From NCBI RefSeq assembly GCF_011762195.1, contig NZ_JAASQK010000004.1, positions 248,001 to 312,000 on the forward strand: a stretch of DNA of 64,000 nucleotides. Reading direction: 5' to 3'. A model generated the notes under the pieces. That model saw only the letters and a program-made list of their open reading frames with translations. It searched no databases and had not been told where the DNA came from. The stretch is from Sphingomonas oligoaromativorans. Its GTDB lineage: Bacteria; Pseudomonadota; Alphaproteobacteria; Sphingomonadales; Sphingomonadaceae. Both the position numbers and the translations under genes were made by a program. Below are positions 42,855 through 51,453 of this stretch, piece after piece. Every line of letters starts with the position of its first letter. Positions within the stretch are counted from its first letter, which is position 1.

Positions 42855-45467
42855 ATGAGTCACGGAAAGCAGGGCCGGGCCTCCGAGGAGCGCGGATCGC
42901 GCTGGCCCGTGCCGATGGCGACGCGGCCGAGGGGTGTTACCGACCTCGCCGTGGAACTGGGCCTTCCGTTCATGCCCGTGCCGCGTGGCGACGCCGATGC
43001 CGAAGCTGGCGCCCTCAATCTGAACGAAGTCCTCAGCCGGGCCGAGGTGGGCATCCTGCATCGCGATCTCGCGCTCAACGTGCTGGCGGTCAACGACCAT
43101 TATTGCCGCCTTGTCGGCCGCACCCCGGACGAACTCGCCGGGCTTCCGATGCACCTCTTCACCCACCCGGACGACGCCGCGCGCAGCCGTGCGCTGTACG
43201 AACGGCAGTTCGCGACGGGAGAGCCCTTCCAGATCGAGAAGCGCTATCAGCGGCCCGATGGATCGGTGAGCTGGTGCGTCGTCCATATCTCCTTCGTCTG
43301 CGATGCGGCGGGGCGGCCGATGTCCACCGTCACCACCGCTCTCGACGTGACCAAGAGGCGAGAGGCCGAGGAAGAGCTCCGCGAAAGCGAAGAGCATTAT
43401 CGCAACACCGTCGAACTGGCCCCGCAGATCACATGGACGGCAACCCCGAACGGCCAGATCGAGGAGGTCAGTCCGCGTTGGGCGGCGGTCACCGGCACGG
43501 AGCCGGTGGAGGCATTCGGTTCGGGCTGGCAGAAGGCGCTGCATGACGATGATCTCGAGCCCACGCTCAGGGCATGGGGACATGCCCTCAAGACGGGCCT
43601 GCCGGTCGACGTCGAGTATCGGCTGAGGACGCCGGACGGCGGTTTCCGCTGGTTCCGCGCCCGCGCGGCGGCACGACGGGACGAGCAGGGCCATATCCTT
43701 CGCTGGTACGGAACGCTGGAGGACATCAACGATCGCGTGCTGGCGGAGCGGGGCCTCCGCGAGAGCGAGGGGCGCTTCAGGCTGGCGGCGGAAGCGGCGG
43801 GCCTCGGCATCTGGGATTATGACAGGCTGACCGGGCATCGCGAATGGTCGGACGAACTGAAGATCATGTTCGGCCTGCCCCGGTCGACGAAGCCCGATCT
43901 CGCCACCGCGCTGGCCGTCATCGTGCCCGAGGATCGGCCCAAGCTGATGGACCTCGCGCAACGCGTGCAGAGCGGCGAAACCGATGCCCGCTTCGATGTG
44001 ACCATCGCGATCCATCGCGCCGATACGGGCGAGAAGCGGTTCCTGGAAACGAGGGGCTGGAGCGTGCAGGCCGCGACGGGCCGTCTGGAGCGGGTTCTCG
44101 TCACGATCCGCGACATTACCGAGGAGCATACCGCCGAACAGCGCATCCGCTGGGCGGCCACGCATGACGCCCTGACCGGCGTGCCCAATCGCAGCCATTT
44201 CTCGGAGAAGCTCGAAGGCGCCATCGCCCGCGCCAGGGAAACGGACAGCCAGATCGCGCTCGTCCTTTTCGACGTCGACAATCTGAAGCAGACGAACGAC
44301 ACGATCGGCCATGATGCGGGGGATCGCCTGCTCGCCATCTTCGCCGAGCGCCTGGAGGCCTTTTCCGGCGAGGCCGGCGGGATCGGCCGGCTCGGCGGCG
44401 ATGAATTCGCGATCTTCCTCGAACATCGCGACGAGGCGCAGACGCTGGCCGTGGCGCGCGACATTTTACAGCGCCTGCACCAGCCGTTCGAACATGAAGG
44501 AGGAGCGCTCGATTGCCAGTCCACGGCCGGCTGCTCCATCCTGCCGAGGGATGCGGACAACGCCGCGGATCTCCTGAAATGCGCGGATATCGCGCTTTAT
44601 GCCGGAAAGGCGGATGGTCGCGGTTCGCTCTCGATCTTCGATCCGGCGATGCGGACGAGCCTGGATCGGCGGACCTCCATGCTGCGGCTCGCGCGGACGG
44701 CCCTTCGCGACGATCGGATCATGCCCTTCTATCAACCGAAGGTGCGTTTGCAGGATGAGCGGGTCGTCGGTTTCGAGGCATTGCTGCGATGGACCGGGGA
44801 GGACAGCCACATCGAGCCGCCGGGGGCGATCGCCGCGGCATTCGAGGATATGAGCCTCGCGACCGCGATCGGCGAGCGGATGCTCGATCAGGTCTGTCGC
44901 GATATCGCCCGCTGGCGGGCGGAGGGGCTCGATGTCGGGAGCGTGGCGTTCAACCTCTCCCCGGCGGAATTCCGCCGCGATGACCTGTTCGACCGTGTCA
45001 TGGGCAGATTGCATCAGGATGGCATCCCCACGTCAGCACTGGAACTGGAGGTCACGGAATCGGTCTTCCTCGGCCATGATGCGAGCGCGGTCGCGAGAAC
45101 CTTGCAGGCTTTCCATCGCGAAGGCGTCCGTATTGCGCTCGACGATTTCGGGACGGGATTTGCGTCGCTGACGCATCTGCAATCCTTCCCCGTCGACGTC
45201 ATCAAGATCGACCGGAGCTTCGTGTCGGATGTCGCCGCGCGGCCGGGCAACGCCGCCATCGTGAAAGCCGTGATCGGGCTCGCGCGCGATCTGAGCATGG
45301 ACGTGGTGGCGGAGGGCATCGAGACGCAGCAGCAGGCGGATCATTTGCGGGCACAAGGCTGCAAGTTTGGACAGGGCTTCCGGTTCGGAAAGGCCATGCC
45401 GCGGGACGAGGTGACCGAACTTCTGAGGGCGAGCGGCCGGGATCGGGGCTTGGGAGGCCGGCTCTAG
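42855..45467 (+). CDS. PAS-GGDEF-EAL cyclic-di-GMP turnover protein
   Basis: An 870-residue cytosolic protein with no membrane segment. Three PAS/PAC units cover about residues 55-165, 175-295 and 300-425 (the third begins FRLAAEAAGLGIWDYD). The GGDEF domain is at about 435-595 with an intact GGDEF and LFDVDNLKQTND. The EAL domain is at about 615-855 with FEALLRW, DDFGTGFASL and VKAVIGLARDL. Both catalytic signatures are intact, so it could make or degrade c-di-GMP; the EAL exit motif reads QGFRFGKAM rather than QGYLFG. PAS units suggest redox, light or small-molecule sensing. Confidence 0.92.
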   Translation: MSHGKQGRASEERGSRWPVPMATRPRGVTDLAVELGLPFMPVPRGDADAEAGALNLNEVLSRAEVGILHRDLALNVLAVNDHYCRLVGRTPDELAGLPMHLFTHPDDAARSRALYERQFATGEPFQIEKRYQRPDGSVSWCVVHISFVCDAAGRPMSTVTTALDVTKRREAEEELRESEEHYRNTVELAPQITWTATPNGQIEEVSPRWAAVTGTEPVEAFGSGWQKALHDDDLEPTLRAWGHALKTGLPVDVEYRLRTPDGGFRWFRARAAARRDEQGHILRWYGTLEDINDRVLAERGLRESEGRFRLAAEAAGLGIWDYDRLTGHREWSDELKIMFGLPRSTKPDLATALAVIVPEDRPKLMDLAQRVQSGETDARFDVTIAIHRADTGEKRFLETRGWSVQAATGRLERVLVTIRDITEEHTAEQRIRWAATHDALTGVPNRSHFSEKLEGAIARARETDSQIALVLFDVDNLKQTNDTIGHDAGDRLLAIFAERLEAFSGEAGGIGRLGGDEFAIFLEHRDEAQTLAVARDILQRLHQPFEHEGGALDCQSTAGCSILPRDADNAADLLKCADIALYAGKADGRGSLSIFDPAMRTSLDRRTSMLRLARTALRDDRIMPFYQPKVRLQDERVVGFEALLRWTGEDSHIEPPGAIAAAFEDMSLATAIGERMLDQVCRDIARWRAEGLDVGSVAFNLSPAEFRRDDLFDRVMGRLHQDGIPTSALELEVTESVFLGHDASAVARTLQAFHREGVRIALDDFGTGFASLTHLQSFPVDVIKIDRSFVSDVAARPGNAAIVKAVIGLARDLSMDVVAEGIETQQQADHLRAQGCKFGQGFRFGKAMPRDEVTELLRASGRDRGLGGRL

Positions 45468-45476
45468 CCGTCGCCT

Positions 45477-46550
45477 CTATTCGAAAGCGGCAACCGCCTT
45501 TTCGATATCGCCACCCGGCGGCACCGCGCCGCGGATGCGCCCATCCGCATCGATCAGGATCACGGTCGGGATCTGACGCACGCCGAAGGAGCGGAAGAGC
45601 GCGCCGGTCGGATCGAGCGCCAGCGGGATCTTCGGATGCGTCTCCGTCTGGTAATCCACCAGATCCCGCAGCTTCGTCGACCATGGCCCGCCGGCAATGC
45701 CGAGCCACTCGACCGCTTCGTTGGCGGACAGGCGGTCGGCGGTTTCGCGCGCGGTGCGGCAGGCCTTCGCCACCTCCGGGCGGCTGGTCGCGAGATAGGA
45801 TTCGCACCAGCTCGAGAAGAAGAGCAGCGCGCGGGGACGGTGGCGAAGGCTGACGAGCGGGATGGCCGCGCCGGTGGTGCCCGTCGCGGAGAGGCTTCCC
45901 ACCCTGTCGCCCACCTGAAGGGCCGGTGGCATCGGCGCGGCCAACGTCCCGGTCACCGGGCTCGCGGGGGTTTCCTGGGCATGGTGCAGGGCAGTGTCGA
46001 GCGCGTTGTCGTCGAGATTGCCCATATAGGCCATCCGCCCGTCACGGCCGATGACGACATGCTGGGGCGTGACGCGCAGATTGAGCGCGGCGGCAAGGCG
46101 CCCGTCGTCGATCACGATCGGCATCTTCAACCCATAGGCCTTTCGGAAAGCCCGGACATGGGCCTCATCGTCGCCAAAACCCGTATTGACGGCGATGACC
46201 TCGATCTTGTCGCCCTGGGTTTCGAAGATATGCTCGAACTTGGGCATCTGCTGCCGGCAGGGGATGCACCATGTCGCCCAGAATTTCAGATAGACCGGCC
46301 GCTTGCCGTAAAAGCGGGAGAGATCGATCGTCTGCCCGTCGATCGTCTTCAGGATGAGCGCGGGGGCGGGCTTTCCCAGCAGCGGCGAGCCGGCCTCCCG
46401 GGCGCGGGCCTCGCCGTCCGGTGTTTCGCCTGACTGCGCATCGGCGGCCTGGGCGGCCGGCTTCTCCGCGCGCTGGCAGGATGCGAGGGGCAGGGCTGCG
46501 ATCAGCGACAGCGCCAGGATCATCATGCCTTTGGATGCCGTGCTGGTCAT
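45477..46550 (-). CDS. Double thioredoxin-domain lipoprotein, TlpA-like
   Basis: A 357-residue protein with a lipoprotein signal (LASC lipobox, Cys25). The first TlpA-like domain, about residues 58-185, has an active WCIPC (Cys95, Cys98), the peroxiredoxin-like LKFWATW and a cis-proline in RVTPQHVV. The second, about 212-355, keeps the fold (LLFFSSWC, RQIPTVILID) but has CESY instead of CxxC, so it has lost the second cysteine. The first domain probably reduces periplasmic disulphides; the second may bind a partner. It is divergent from wrbA. Confidence 0.85.
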   Translation of the reverse strand: MTSTASKGMMILALSLIAALPLASCQRAEKPAAQAADAQSGETPDGEARAREAGSPLLGKPAPALILKTIDGQTIDLSRFYGKRPVYLKFWATWCIPCRQQMPKFEHIFETQGDKIEVIAVNTGFGDDEAHVRAFRKAYGLKMPIVIDDGRLAAALNLRVTPQHVVIGRDGRMAYMGNLDDNALDTALHHAQETPASPVTGTLAAPMPPALQVGDRVGSLSATGTTGAAIPLVSLRHRPRALLFFSSWCESYLATSRPEVAKACRTARETADRLSANEAVEWLGIAGGPWSTKLRDLVDYQTETHPKIPLALDPTGALFRSFGVRQIPTVILIDADGRIRGAVPPGGDIEKAVAAFE

Positions 46551-46734
46551 GCCTTGCCTTTTGCTCGCCGGTCACCCGGATGGATATTCCGCCGTAGCAG
46601 GATCAGGCAACATTTCGAAAAATACGAACAAATGGTTCTGACTTATCCATCTTCTTAGAAATCGCTCGGCCCGCTAGATCGGCCCTCGAGTTTCCGCCGC
46701 CAATCAGGGTGGGCGACAAAATGGAGCGCGGATC

Positions 46735-47334
46735 ATGGCGAAGGTGCTGGTTCTTTATCATTCGGCCTATGGTCATATCGAGCAGATGGCGGAAGCCGTG
46801 GCCGAGGGCGCGCGCGGCGCCGGCGCCGAGGTGACGATCCGTCGCGTGCCCGAGACCGTGCCGGAAGAGATCGCCAAGGCATCCTATTTCAAGCTCGATC
46901 AGAAGGCCGAGATCGCCACCGTCGCCGAGCTGGAGAATTACGACGCGATCATCGTCGGCGTCGGCACGCGCTATGGCCGTATGCCCTCGCAGATAGCGGC
47001 GTTCCTGGACCAGACCGGTGGCCTGTGGATGCGCGGCGCGCTCAACGGCAAGGTCGGCGCGGCCTTCGCCTCGACCGCCAGCCAGCATGGCGGGCAGGAG
47101 ACGACGCTCTTCTCCGTCATCACCAACCTGATGCACCTCGGCATGACCATCGTCGGCCTGCCCTACAGCTTCCAGGGCCAGCTCAAGCTCGACGAAGTCA
47201 CCGGCGGTTCGCCCTATGGCGCGACCACGATCGCGGCGGGTGATGGCTCGCGTCAGCCGAGCGCCAACGAGCTGGACGGCGCCCGCCATCAGGGCGAGCT
47301 GGTCGCGAAGACGGCGGTCAAGCTTTTCGGTTAA
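46735..47334 (+). CDS. wrbA: NAD(P)H:quinone oxidoreductase WrbA
   Basis: A 199-residue flavodoxin-fold enzyme that reduces quinones by two electrons with FMN. The FMN phosphate loop is [14 protein letters not shown], the later [12 protein letters not shown] and [12 protein letters not shown] are typical WrbA blocks. GGAG lies about 10 bases before the ATG. A strong terminator follows, so it is probably transcribed alone. Confidence 0.95.
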   Translation: MAKVLVLYHSAYGHIEQMAEAVAEGARGAGAEVTIRRVPETVPEEIAKASYFKLDQKAEIATVAELENYDAIIVGVGTRYGRMPSQIAAFLDQTGGLWMRGALNGKVGAAFASTASQHGGQETTLFSVITNLMHLGMTIVGLPYSFQGQLKLDEVTGGSPYGATTIAAGDGSRQPSANELDGARHQGELVAKTAVKLFG

Positions 47335-47356
47335 GTATCGCGTAGCTTTGCGTATG

Positions 47357-47389
47357 AAGGCGGTGGCCCTGTCGGGCTGCCGCCTTTTT
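47357..47389 (+). terminator. Intrinsic terminator after wrbA
   Basis: AAGGCGG pairs with CCGCCTT, the loop holding an inner GCCC/GGGC-type stem, and the run TTTTT follows directly. Confidence 0.85.
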
Positions 47390-47429
47390 CGTGCTTGAAA
47401 CGATCGGCCGCCATCCCCAACAGAGGGGG

Positions 47430-48041
47430 ATGAATCAGGAACCCGAAGACGGCGATCTGGTCGCCGAGCCGGCCAAGCTGCCCGTTCCCAAGGATGTCGA
47501 GGAAGCCATCCGCACGCTCATCCGCTGGGCGGGAGACGATCCCGAGCGGGAGGGCCTTCTCGATACGCCCAAGCGCGTGGCGCGGGCGTGGAAGGAATAT
47601 TGCGCCGGCTATCTGGAAGATCCGGCCCATCATCTCAGCCGCACCTTCAAGGAGGTGGGCGGCTATGACGAGGTGGTGCTGCTGAAGGACATCCCCTTCC
47701 AGTCGCATTGCGAGCATCACATGGCCCCGATCATCGGCAAGGCGGCGATCGCCTATCTGCCGCGCGACCGGGTGGTGGGCATCTCCAAGCTGGCGCGCGT
47801 GCTCCAGGGATTCGCGCGGAGGCTTCAGGTGCAGGAGCGCCTGACGGCCGAGGTGGCGGATTGCATCTGGGAGCATCTCCAGCCGCACGGCGTCGCGGTG
47901 GTGATCGAGGCGAACCATGCCTGCATGAGCGCGCGTGGCGTCCGCACGCCGGGCGTGGCGATGACGACCAGCCGCATGATGGGCGTGTTCCGCGACGACG
48001 AGCGCAGCCGCAAGGAAGTGCTGAGCCTGATGGGCTATTGA
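47430..48041 (+). CDS. folE: GTP cyclohydrolase I
   Basis: FolE converts GTP to dihydroneopterin triphosphate, opening folate synthesis. ATG 47430, preceded by GAGGGGG, gives 203 residues. The zinc and catalytic blocks are FQSHCEHHMAPIIGKAAIAY, LQGFARRLQVQERLT and NHACMSARGVR; the cysteines in SHCEHH and HACMS are metal ligands, marking the zinc-dependent FolE1A type. It ends before a shared terminator with rplI. Confidence 0.96.
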   Translation: MNQEPEDGDLVAEPAKLPVPKDVEEAIRTLIRWAGDDPEREGLLDTPKRVARAWKEYCAGYLEDPAHHLSRTFKEVGGYDEVVLLKDIPFQSHCEHHMAPIIGKAAIAYLPRDRVVGISKLARVLQGFARRLQVQERLTAEVADCIWEHLQPHGVAVVIEANHACMSARGVRTPGVAMTTSRMMGVFRDDERSRKEVLSLMGY

Positions 48042-48101
48042 GGCAGCGCGCCGCCCTTCGTTCGGAAGGGCCGCGCTCCCCGGCGCACGGGTAAAGAAAA
48101 A

Positions 48102-48134
48102 GGCCGCCCGCAATCGCTTGCGGACGGCCCTTTT
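48102..48134. terminator. Bidirectional terminator between folE and rplI
   Basis: GGCCG and CCGCAA pair with TTGCGG and CGGCC around TCGC, with A-rich sequence on the left and TTTT on the right. It can end both the plus-strand folE transcript and the minus-strand ribosomal operon. Confidence 0.88.
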
Positions 48135-48156
48135 CCTGTCGGCTTGGGAGAAGCGA

Positions 48157-48756
48157 TCAGGCCTCGGCCTGCTCGCCCTCTTCCTGCACCGGAACCTCGG
48201 CGGTGGCGCCCGGCTCGGCGTTGGGATCGTAATCCTCGGTGAAGCCGGCTTCGTCACGCTCGAACATGTCGGCCATGACGTTGACGCCCTGCGCCTGGAG
48301 ATCGGCTTCCTCGGGCGAACGGGCGACGTTCACCTTGACGGTCACCGAGACTTCCGGGTGCAGCGTCACGCGCACGTCGTGCAGGCCGATCGCCTTGATC
48401 GGCTTGTCGAGGACGATCTGCGCCTTGGTGACATGCGCGCCATCGGCGTGCAGCAGCTCGGCGAGGTCGCGGGCCGAAACCGAACCATAAAGCTGGCCGG
48501 TGTTCGACGCCTGACGGATGAGCGTCACGGTCTTGCCGTCGATGTCCTTCGACTCGGTCAGCGCCAGCTCGCGCTTCTTGGCGTTCTCGGCCTCGAGGTG
48601 GGCGCGGTTCGCTTCGAAAACCTTGCGGTTCGCGGCGTTCGAACGGAGCGCCTTCTTGTTCGGCAGCAGGAAGTTACGGGCATAGCCGTTCTTCACGGTG
48701 ACGATGTCGCCGATGGCGCCGAGCTTTTCGACGCGCTCCAGCAGAATCACTTCCAT
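48157..48756 (-). CDS. rplI: 50S ribosomal protein L9
   Basis: The 199-residue L9 starts MEVILLERVEKLGAIGDIVTV, the RNA-binding N-domain, with the long connecting helix after LPNKKALR. The C-domain ends near residue 150 and an acidic tail rich in Glu/Ala/Pro follows, longer than in E. coli (149) but usual in alphaproteobacteria. Last gene of rpsF-rpsR-rplI, 12 bases after rpsR. Confidence 0.97.
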   Translation of the reverse strand: MEVILLERVEKLGAIGDIVTVKNGYARNFLLPNKKALRSNAANRKVFEANRAHLEAENAKKRELALTESKDIDGKTVTLIRQASNTGQLYGSVSARDLAELLHADGAHVTKAQIVLDKPIKAIGLHDVRVTLHPEVSVTVKVNVARSPEEADLQAQGVNVMADMFERDEAGFTEDYDPNAEPGATAEVPVQEEGEQAEA

Positions 48757-48768
48757 GGGGGCGTCTCC

Positions 48769-48993
48769 TTACTTCACGACGTAGGGCAGAAGGCCGAGGT
48801 GACGCGCGCGCTTGATCTCGCGGGCCAGCTCACGCTGCTTCTTGGCGGAAACCGCGGTGATGCGGCTCGGGACGATCTTGCCACGCTCGGACACGAAGCC
48901 CTGGAGCAGACGGACGTCCTTGTAATCGATCCGGGGAGCGTCCTTCGCGGAGAAGGGGCAGCTCTTGCGGCGGCGGAAGAATGGGCGGGCCAT
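48769..48993 (-). CDS. rpsR: 30S ribosomal protein S18
   Basis: The 74-residue S18 has the typical [15 protein letters not shown] start, [21 protein letters not shown] and the C-terminal [10 protein letters not shown]. It binds S6 in the 30S platform. It is the middle gene of the rpsF-rpsR-rplI operon. Confidence 0.98.
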   Translation of the reverse strand: MARPFFRRRKSCPFSAKDAPRIDYKDVRLLQGFVSERGKIVPSRITAVSAKKQRELAREIKRARHLGLLPYVVK

Positions 48994-49020
48994 TTCTATC
49001 TTATCCTAACTCGAAGGGGC

Positions 49021-49443
49021 TCAGGCGGCGTCGCGGTCGTCGCGGGGACGATCGTCACGCTCACGGCGGGGACCACGCTCACCGCGCTCGCCACGCTCAC
49101 CGCGGCCGCCACGGTCGCGCTCGTTGCGGCGCATCATCGCCGACGGGCCGGCCTCATGCTCGTCCACGCGGACGGTCATGTAGCGGATGATGTCTTCGTT
49201 GATCGCGATCTGGCGCTCCAGCTCGACGATCGCAGCCGACGGACCGTCGACTTCGAGCATCACATAGTGCGCCTTGCGATTCTTCGCGATGCGATAGGCG
49301 AGGCCGCGCAGGCCCCAGGTCTCCGTCTTGACGACCTTGCCGCCCTGCTCTTCGATGATCTTGGTGGCGTTTTCCGCCAGCGCGTCGACCTGCGCCTGGG
49401 CGAGATCCTGACGCGCGAGAAACACATGCTCGTAAAGAGCCAT
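49021..49443 (-). CDS. rpsF: 30S ribosomal protein S6
   Basis: S6 from ATG 49443 ([18 protein letters not shown]) has 140 residues; the long frame to 50238 runs antisense to fabD and is rejected. The core includes [20 protein letters not shown]. The last 40 residues are Arg/Gly/Asp/Glu-rich with [11 protein letters not shown] repeats, a low-complexity tail common in alphaproteobacterial S6. First gene of its operon; the 220-base gap to divergent fabD must hold both promoters. Confidence 0.97.
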   Translation of the reverse strand: MALYEHVFLARQDLAQAQVDALAENATKIIEEQGGKVVKTETWGLRGLAYRIAKNRKAHYVMLEVDGPSAAIVELERQIAINEDIIRYMTVRVDEHEAGPSAMMRRNERDRGGRGERGERGERGPRRERDDRPRDDRDAA

Positions 49444-49666
49444 GTGGCCGTCCTTCCATGTTGGCCGATCGCTGACGCCGCCCCCATGGCGGTCGCCCCT
49501 CCGACTGTCTTTCAAATGCACAAGGGGCGGCGGGACGTGCCTGCCACCCGAAGTGCGGGGCGCTATGGCGGAAAAACACCGGGAAGGCAAGCGATCCTGC
49601 GTGGTGGCGGGTTGCGCTTGGCTTCGGGGCTTTCTATCGCGGCCGGCCTGACAATGGGAGTGGATC

Positions 49667-50602
49667 ATGCGAGCCTTCATCTTTCCGGGCCAGGGCAGCC
49701 AGACCGTCGGCATGGGCCAGGCGCTCTCCGCCGCCAGCGCCGTCGCGCGCGAGGTGTTCCAGGAAGTGGACGAGGCGCTCGGCCAGCATCTCTCGCGCCT
49801 GATGGCGGAAGGGCCGGCCGATGAGCTGATGCTCACCGAGAATGCCCAGCCGGCGATCATGGCGAACGCCATCGCGACGCTGCGCGTGCTGGAGCGCGAA
49901 GGCGGCATCCGCCTTGCCGACAAGGCCGGGTTCGTCGCCGGGCACAGCCTTGGCGAATATACCGCCTTGTGCGCCGCCGGCGCGCTGGGCCTTGCCGAGA
50001 CGGCGAAGCTGCTGCGCACGCGCGGACAGGCGATGCAGGCCGCGGTGCCGGTGGGCGAGGGGGCCATGGCGGCGCTGCTCGGGCTCGACTTCGAGGCGGC
50101 GCGCCAGATCGCGGCCGACTCCGCCGAGGGCGAAGTTTGCGAGGCGGCCAACGACAATGCGCCGGGGCAGGTGGTGATCTCGGGCTCCCGCGCGGCGGTG
50201 GAGCGTGCGGTCGAGCTGGCCAAGGTGCGCGGCGGCAAGCGTGCGATGCTGCTGCCGGTCTCCGCTCCGTTCCACTGTTCGCTGATGGAGCCGGCCGCCC
50301 GCGCGATGGAGAAGGCGCTCGCCGGCGCCGATCTGCGTGCGCCGCTGGTGCCGGTCTATGCCAATGTGACGGCCGCGCCGGTCGCCGATCCGGCGGCGAT
50401 CCGCACGCTGCTGGTGGAGCAGGTGACGGGCACGGTGCGCTGGCGCGAGAGCGTCGAGGCGATGTTCGCGGCCGGCGTTACCGAGTTCGTCGAGTTCGGC
50501 GGCAAGGTGCTCGGCCCGATGGTGAAGCGCATCACGCCCGACGCGACGCCCGTCAGCGTCGTGACGATGGACGATATCGAAGCGCTCGCGAAGAGCCTGT
50601 GA
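49667..50602 (+). CDS. fabD: Malonyl-CoA:ACP transacylase
   Basis: FabD loads malonyl groups onto ACP. The 311-residue protein has [14 protein letters not shown] at the start, the nucleophile Ser94 in GHSLGEY, and the catalytic His in SAPFHCSLM near 200. It leads the fatty-acid gene run with fabG, acpP and fabF. A REP-like repeat separates it from fabG. Confidence 0.97.
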   Translation: MRAFIFPGQGSQTVGMGQALSAASAVAREVFQEVDEALGQHLSRLMAEGPADELMLTENAQPAIMANAIATLRVLEREGGIRLADKAGFVAGHSLGEYTALCAAGALGLAETAKLLRTRGQAMQAAVPVGEGAMAALLGLDFEAARQIAADSAEGEVCEAANDNAPGQVVISGSRAAVERAVELAKVRGGKRAMLLPVSAPFHCSLMEPAARAMEKALAGADLRAPLVPVYANVTAAPVADPAAIRTLLVEQVTGTVRWRESVEAMFAAGVTEFVEFGGKVLGPMVKRITPDATPVSVVTMDDIEALAKSL

Positions 50603-50611
50603 TGTTTCTCC

Positions 50612-50693
50612 CGTCATCCTGACGAAAGTCAGGATCCAGGGCGGCGGGTGGTGCGCTGGCGGCTCTGGATCCCGGATCAAGTCCGGGATGACG
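50612..50693. repeat. REP-like doublet between fabD and fabG
   Basis: CGTCATCCTGACGAAAGTCA at the left and CCCGGATCAAGTCCGGG plus ATGACG at the right flank a spacer of about 30 bases. The right arm is identical to that at 364-453. Inverted CGTCAT/ATGACG ends bound the unit. It sits inside an operon-like run without breaking either gene. Confidence 0.82.
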
Positions 50694-50712
50694 ACATGGA
50701 AGGGGTGGTACA

Positions 50713-51453
50713 ATGTTCGATCTGACTGGAATGACGGCGCTCGTGACGGGCGCCTCGGGCGGCCTGGGTTCCGCGACCGCGAAGGCGTTGGCGGCGCAGG
50801 GCGCGAAGGTGGCGCTGTCCGGCACGCGCGAGGCGGTGCTGGCGGAAGTGGCGGCCGGCCTGCCCAACGATCCGGTGACGCTCACCTGCAACCTGTCCGA
50901 TGCGGCCGAGGTCGACGGCCTTATCCCGCGCGCGGTCGACGCGCTGGGCGGCCGCATCGACATCCTCGTCAACAATGCCGGCATCACCCGCGACAACCTC
51001 ATCCTGCGCATGAAGGATGACGAGTGGGATCAGGTGATCTCGGTGAACCTTGAAGCGGCCTTCCGCCTGATCCGCGCGGCGGCCAAGCCGATGATGAAGC
51101 AGCGCTTCGGCCGCATCATCTCGATCACGTCGGTGGTGGGCGTGACGGGCAATCCGGGGCAGGCCAACTATGCCGCGTCCAAGGCGGGCCTGATCGGCAT
51201 GTCGAAGAGCCTCGGGCAGGAACTGGCGAGCCGCAACATCACGGTGAACTGCGTGGCGCCGGGCTTCATCCGCTCTGCCATGACGGACGCGCTGAACGAG
51301 CAGCAGAAGGCCTCGATCCTGACGAAGATCCCGGCCGGCGATCTCGGCAACGGCGAGGACATCGGCGCGGCGGTCGCCTATCTCGCGAGCCGCGAGGCCG
51401 GCTACGTCACCGGCCAGACGCTGCACGTCAACGGCGGCATGGCGATGATCTAA
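50713..51453 (+). CDS. fabG: 3-Oxoacyl-ACP reductase
   Basis: FabG reduces 3-oxoacyl-ACP with NADPH. The 246-residue SDR has TGASGGLG near residues 13-20, NNAGITRDN, ISITSVVG with the catalytic Ser, and YAASKAG with Tyr and Lys. The GITRDNLILRMKDDEWD block is diagnostic of FabG. Its stop overlaps the convergent PAP2 gene stop (CTAA). Confidence 0.96.
   Translation: MFDLTGMTALVTGASGGLGSATAKALAAQGAKVALSGTREAVLAEVAAGLPNDPVTLTCNLSDAAEVDGLIPRAVDALGGRIDILVNNAGITRDNLILRMKDDEWDQVISVNLEAAFRLIRAAAKPMMKQRFGRIISITSVVGVTGNPGQANYAASKAGLIGMSKSLGQELASRNITVNCVAPGFIRSAMTDALNEQQKASILTKIPAGDLGNGEDIGAAVAYLASREAGYVTGQTLHVNGGMAMI

Noticed and set aside
49444-49666. S6:S18-binding autoregulatory leader upstream of rpsF
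   Set aside because: Some GC-rich hairpins exist but I could not match the known leader motif; covariance search would be needed.
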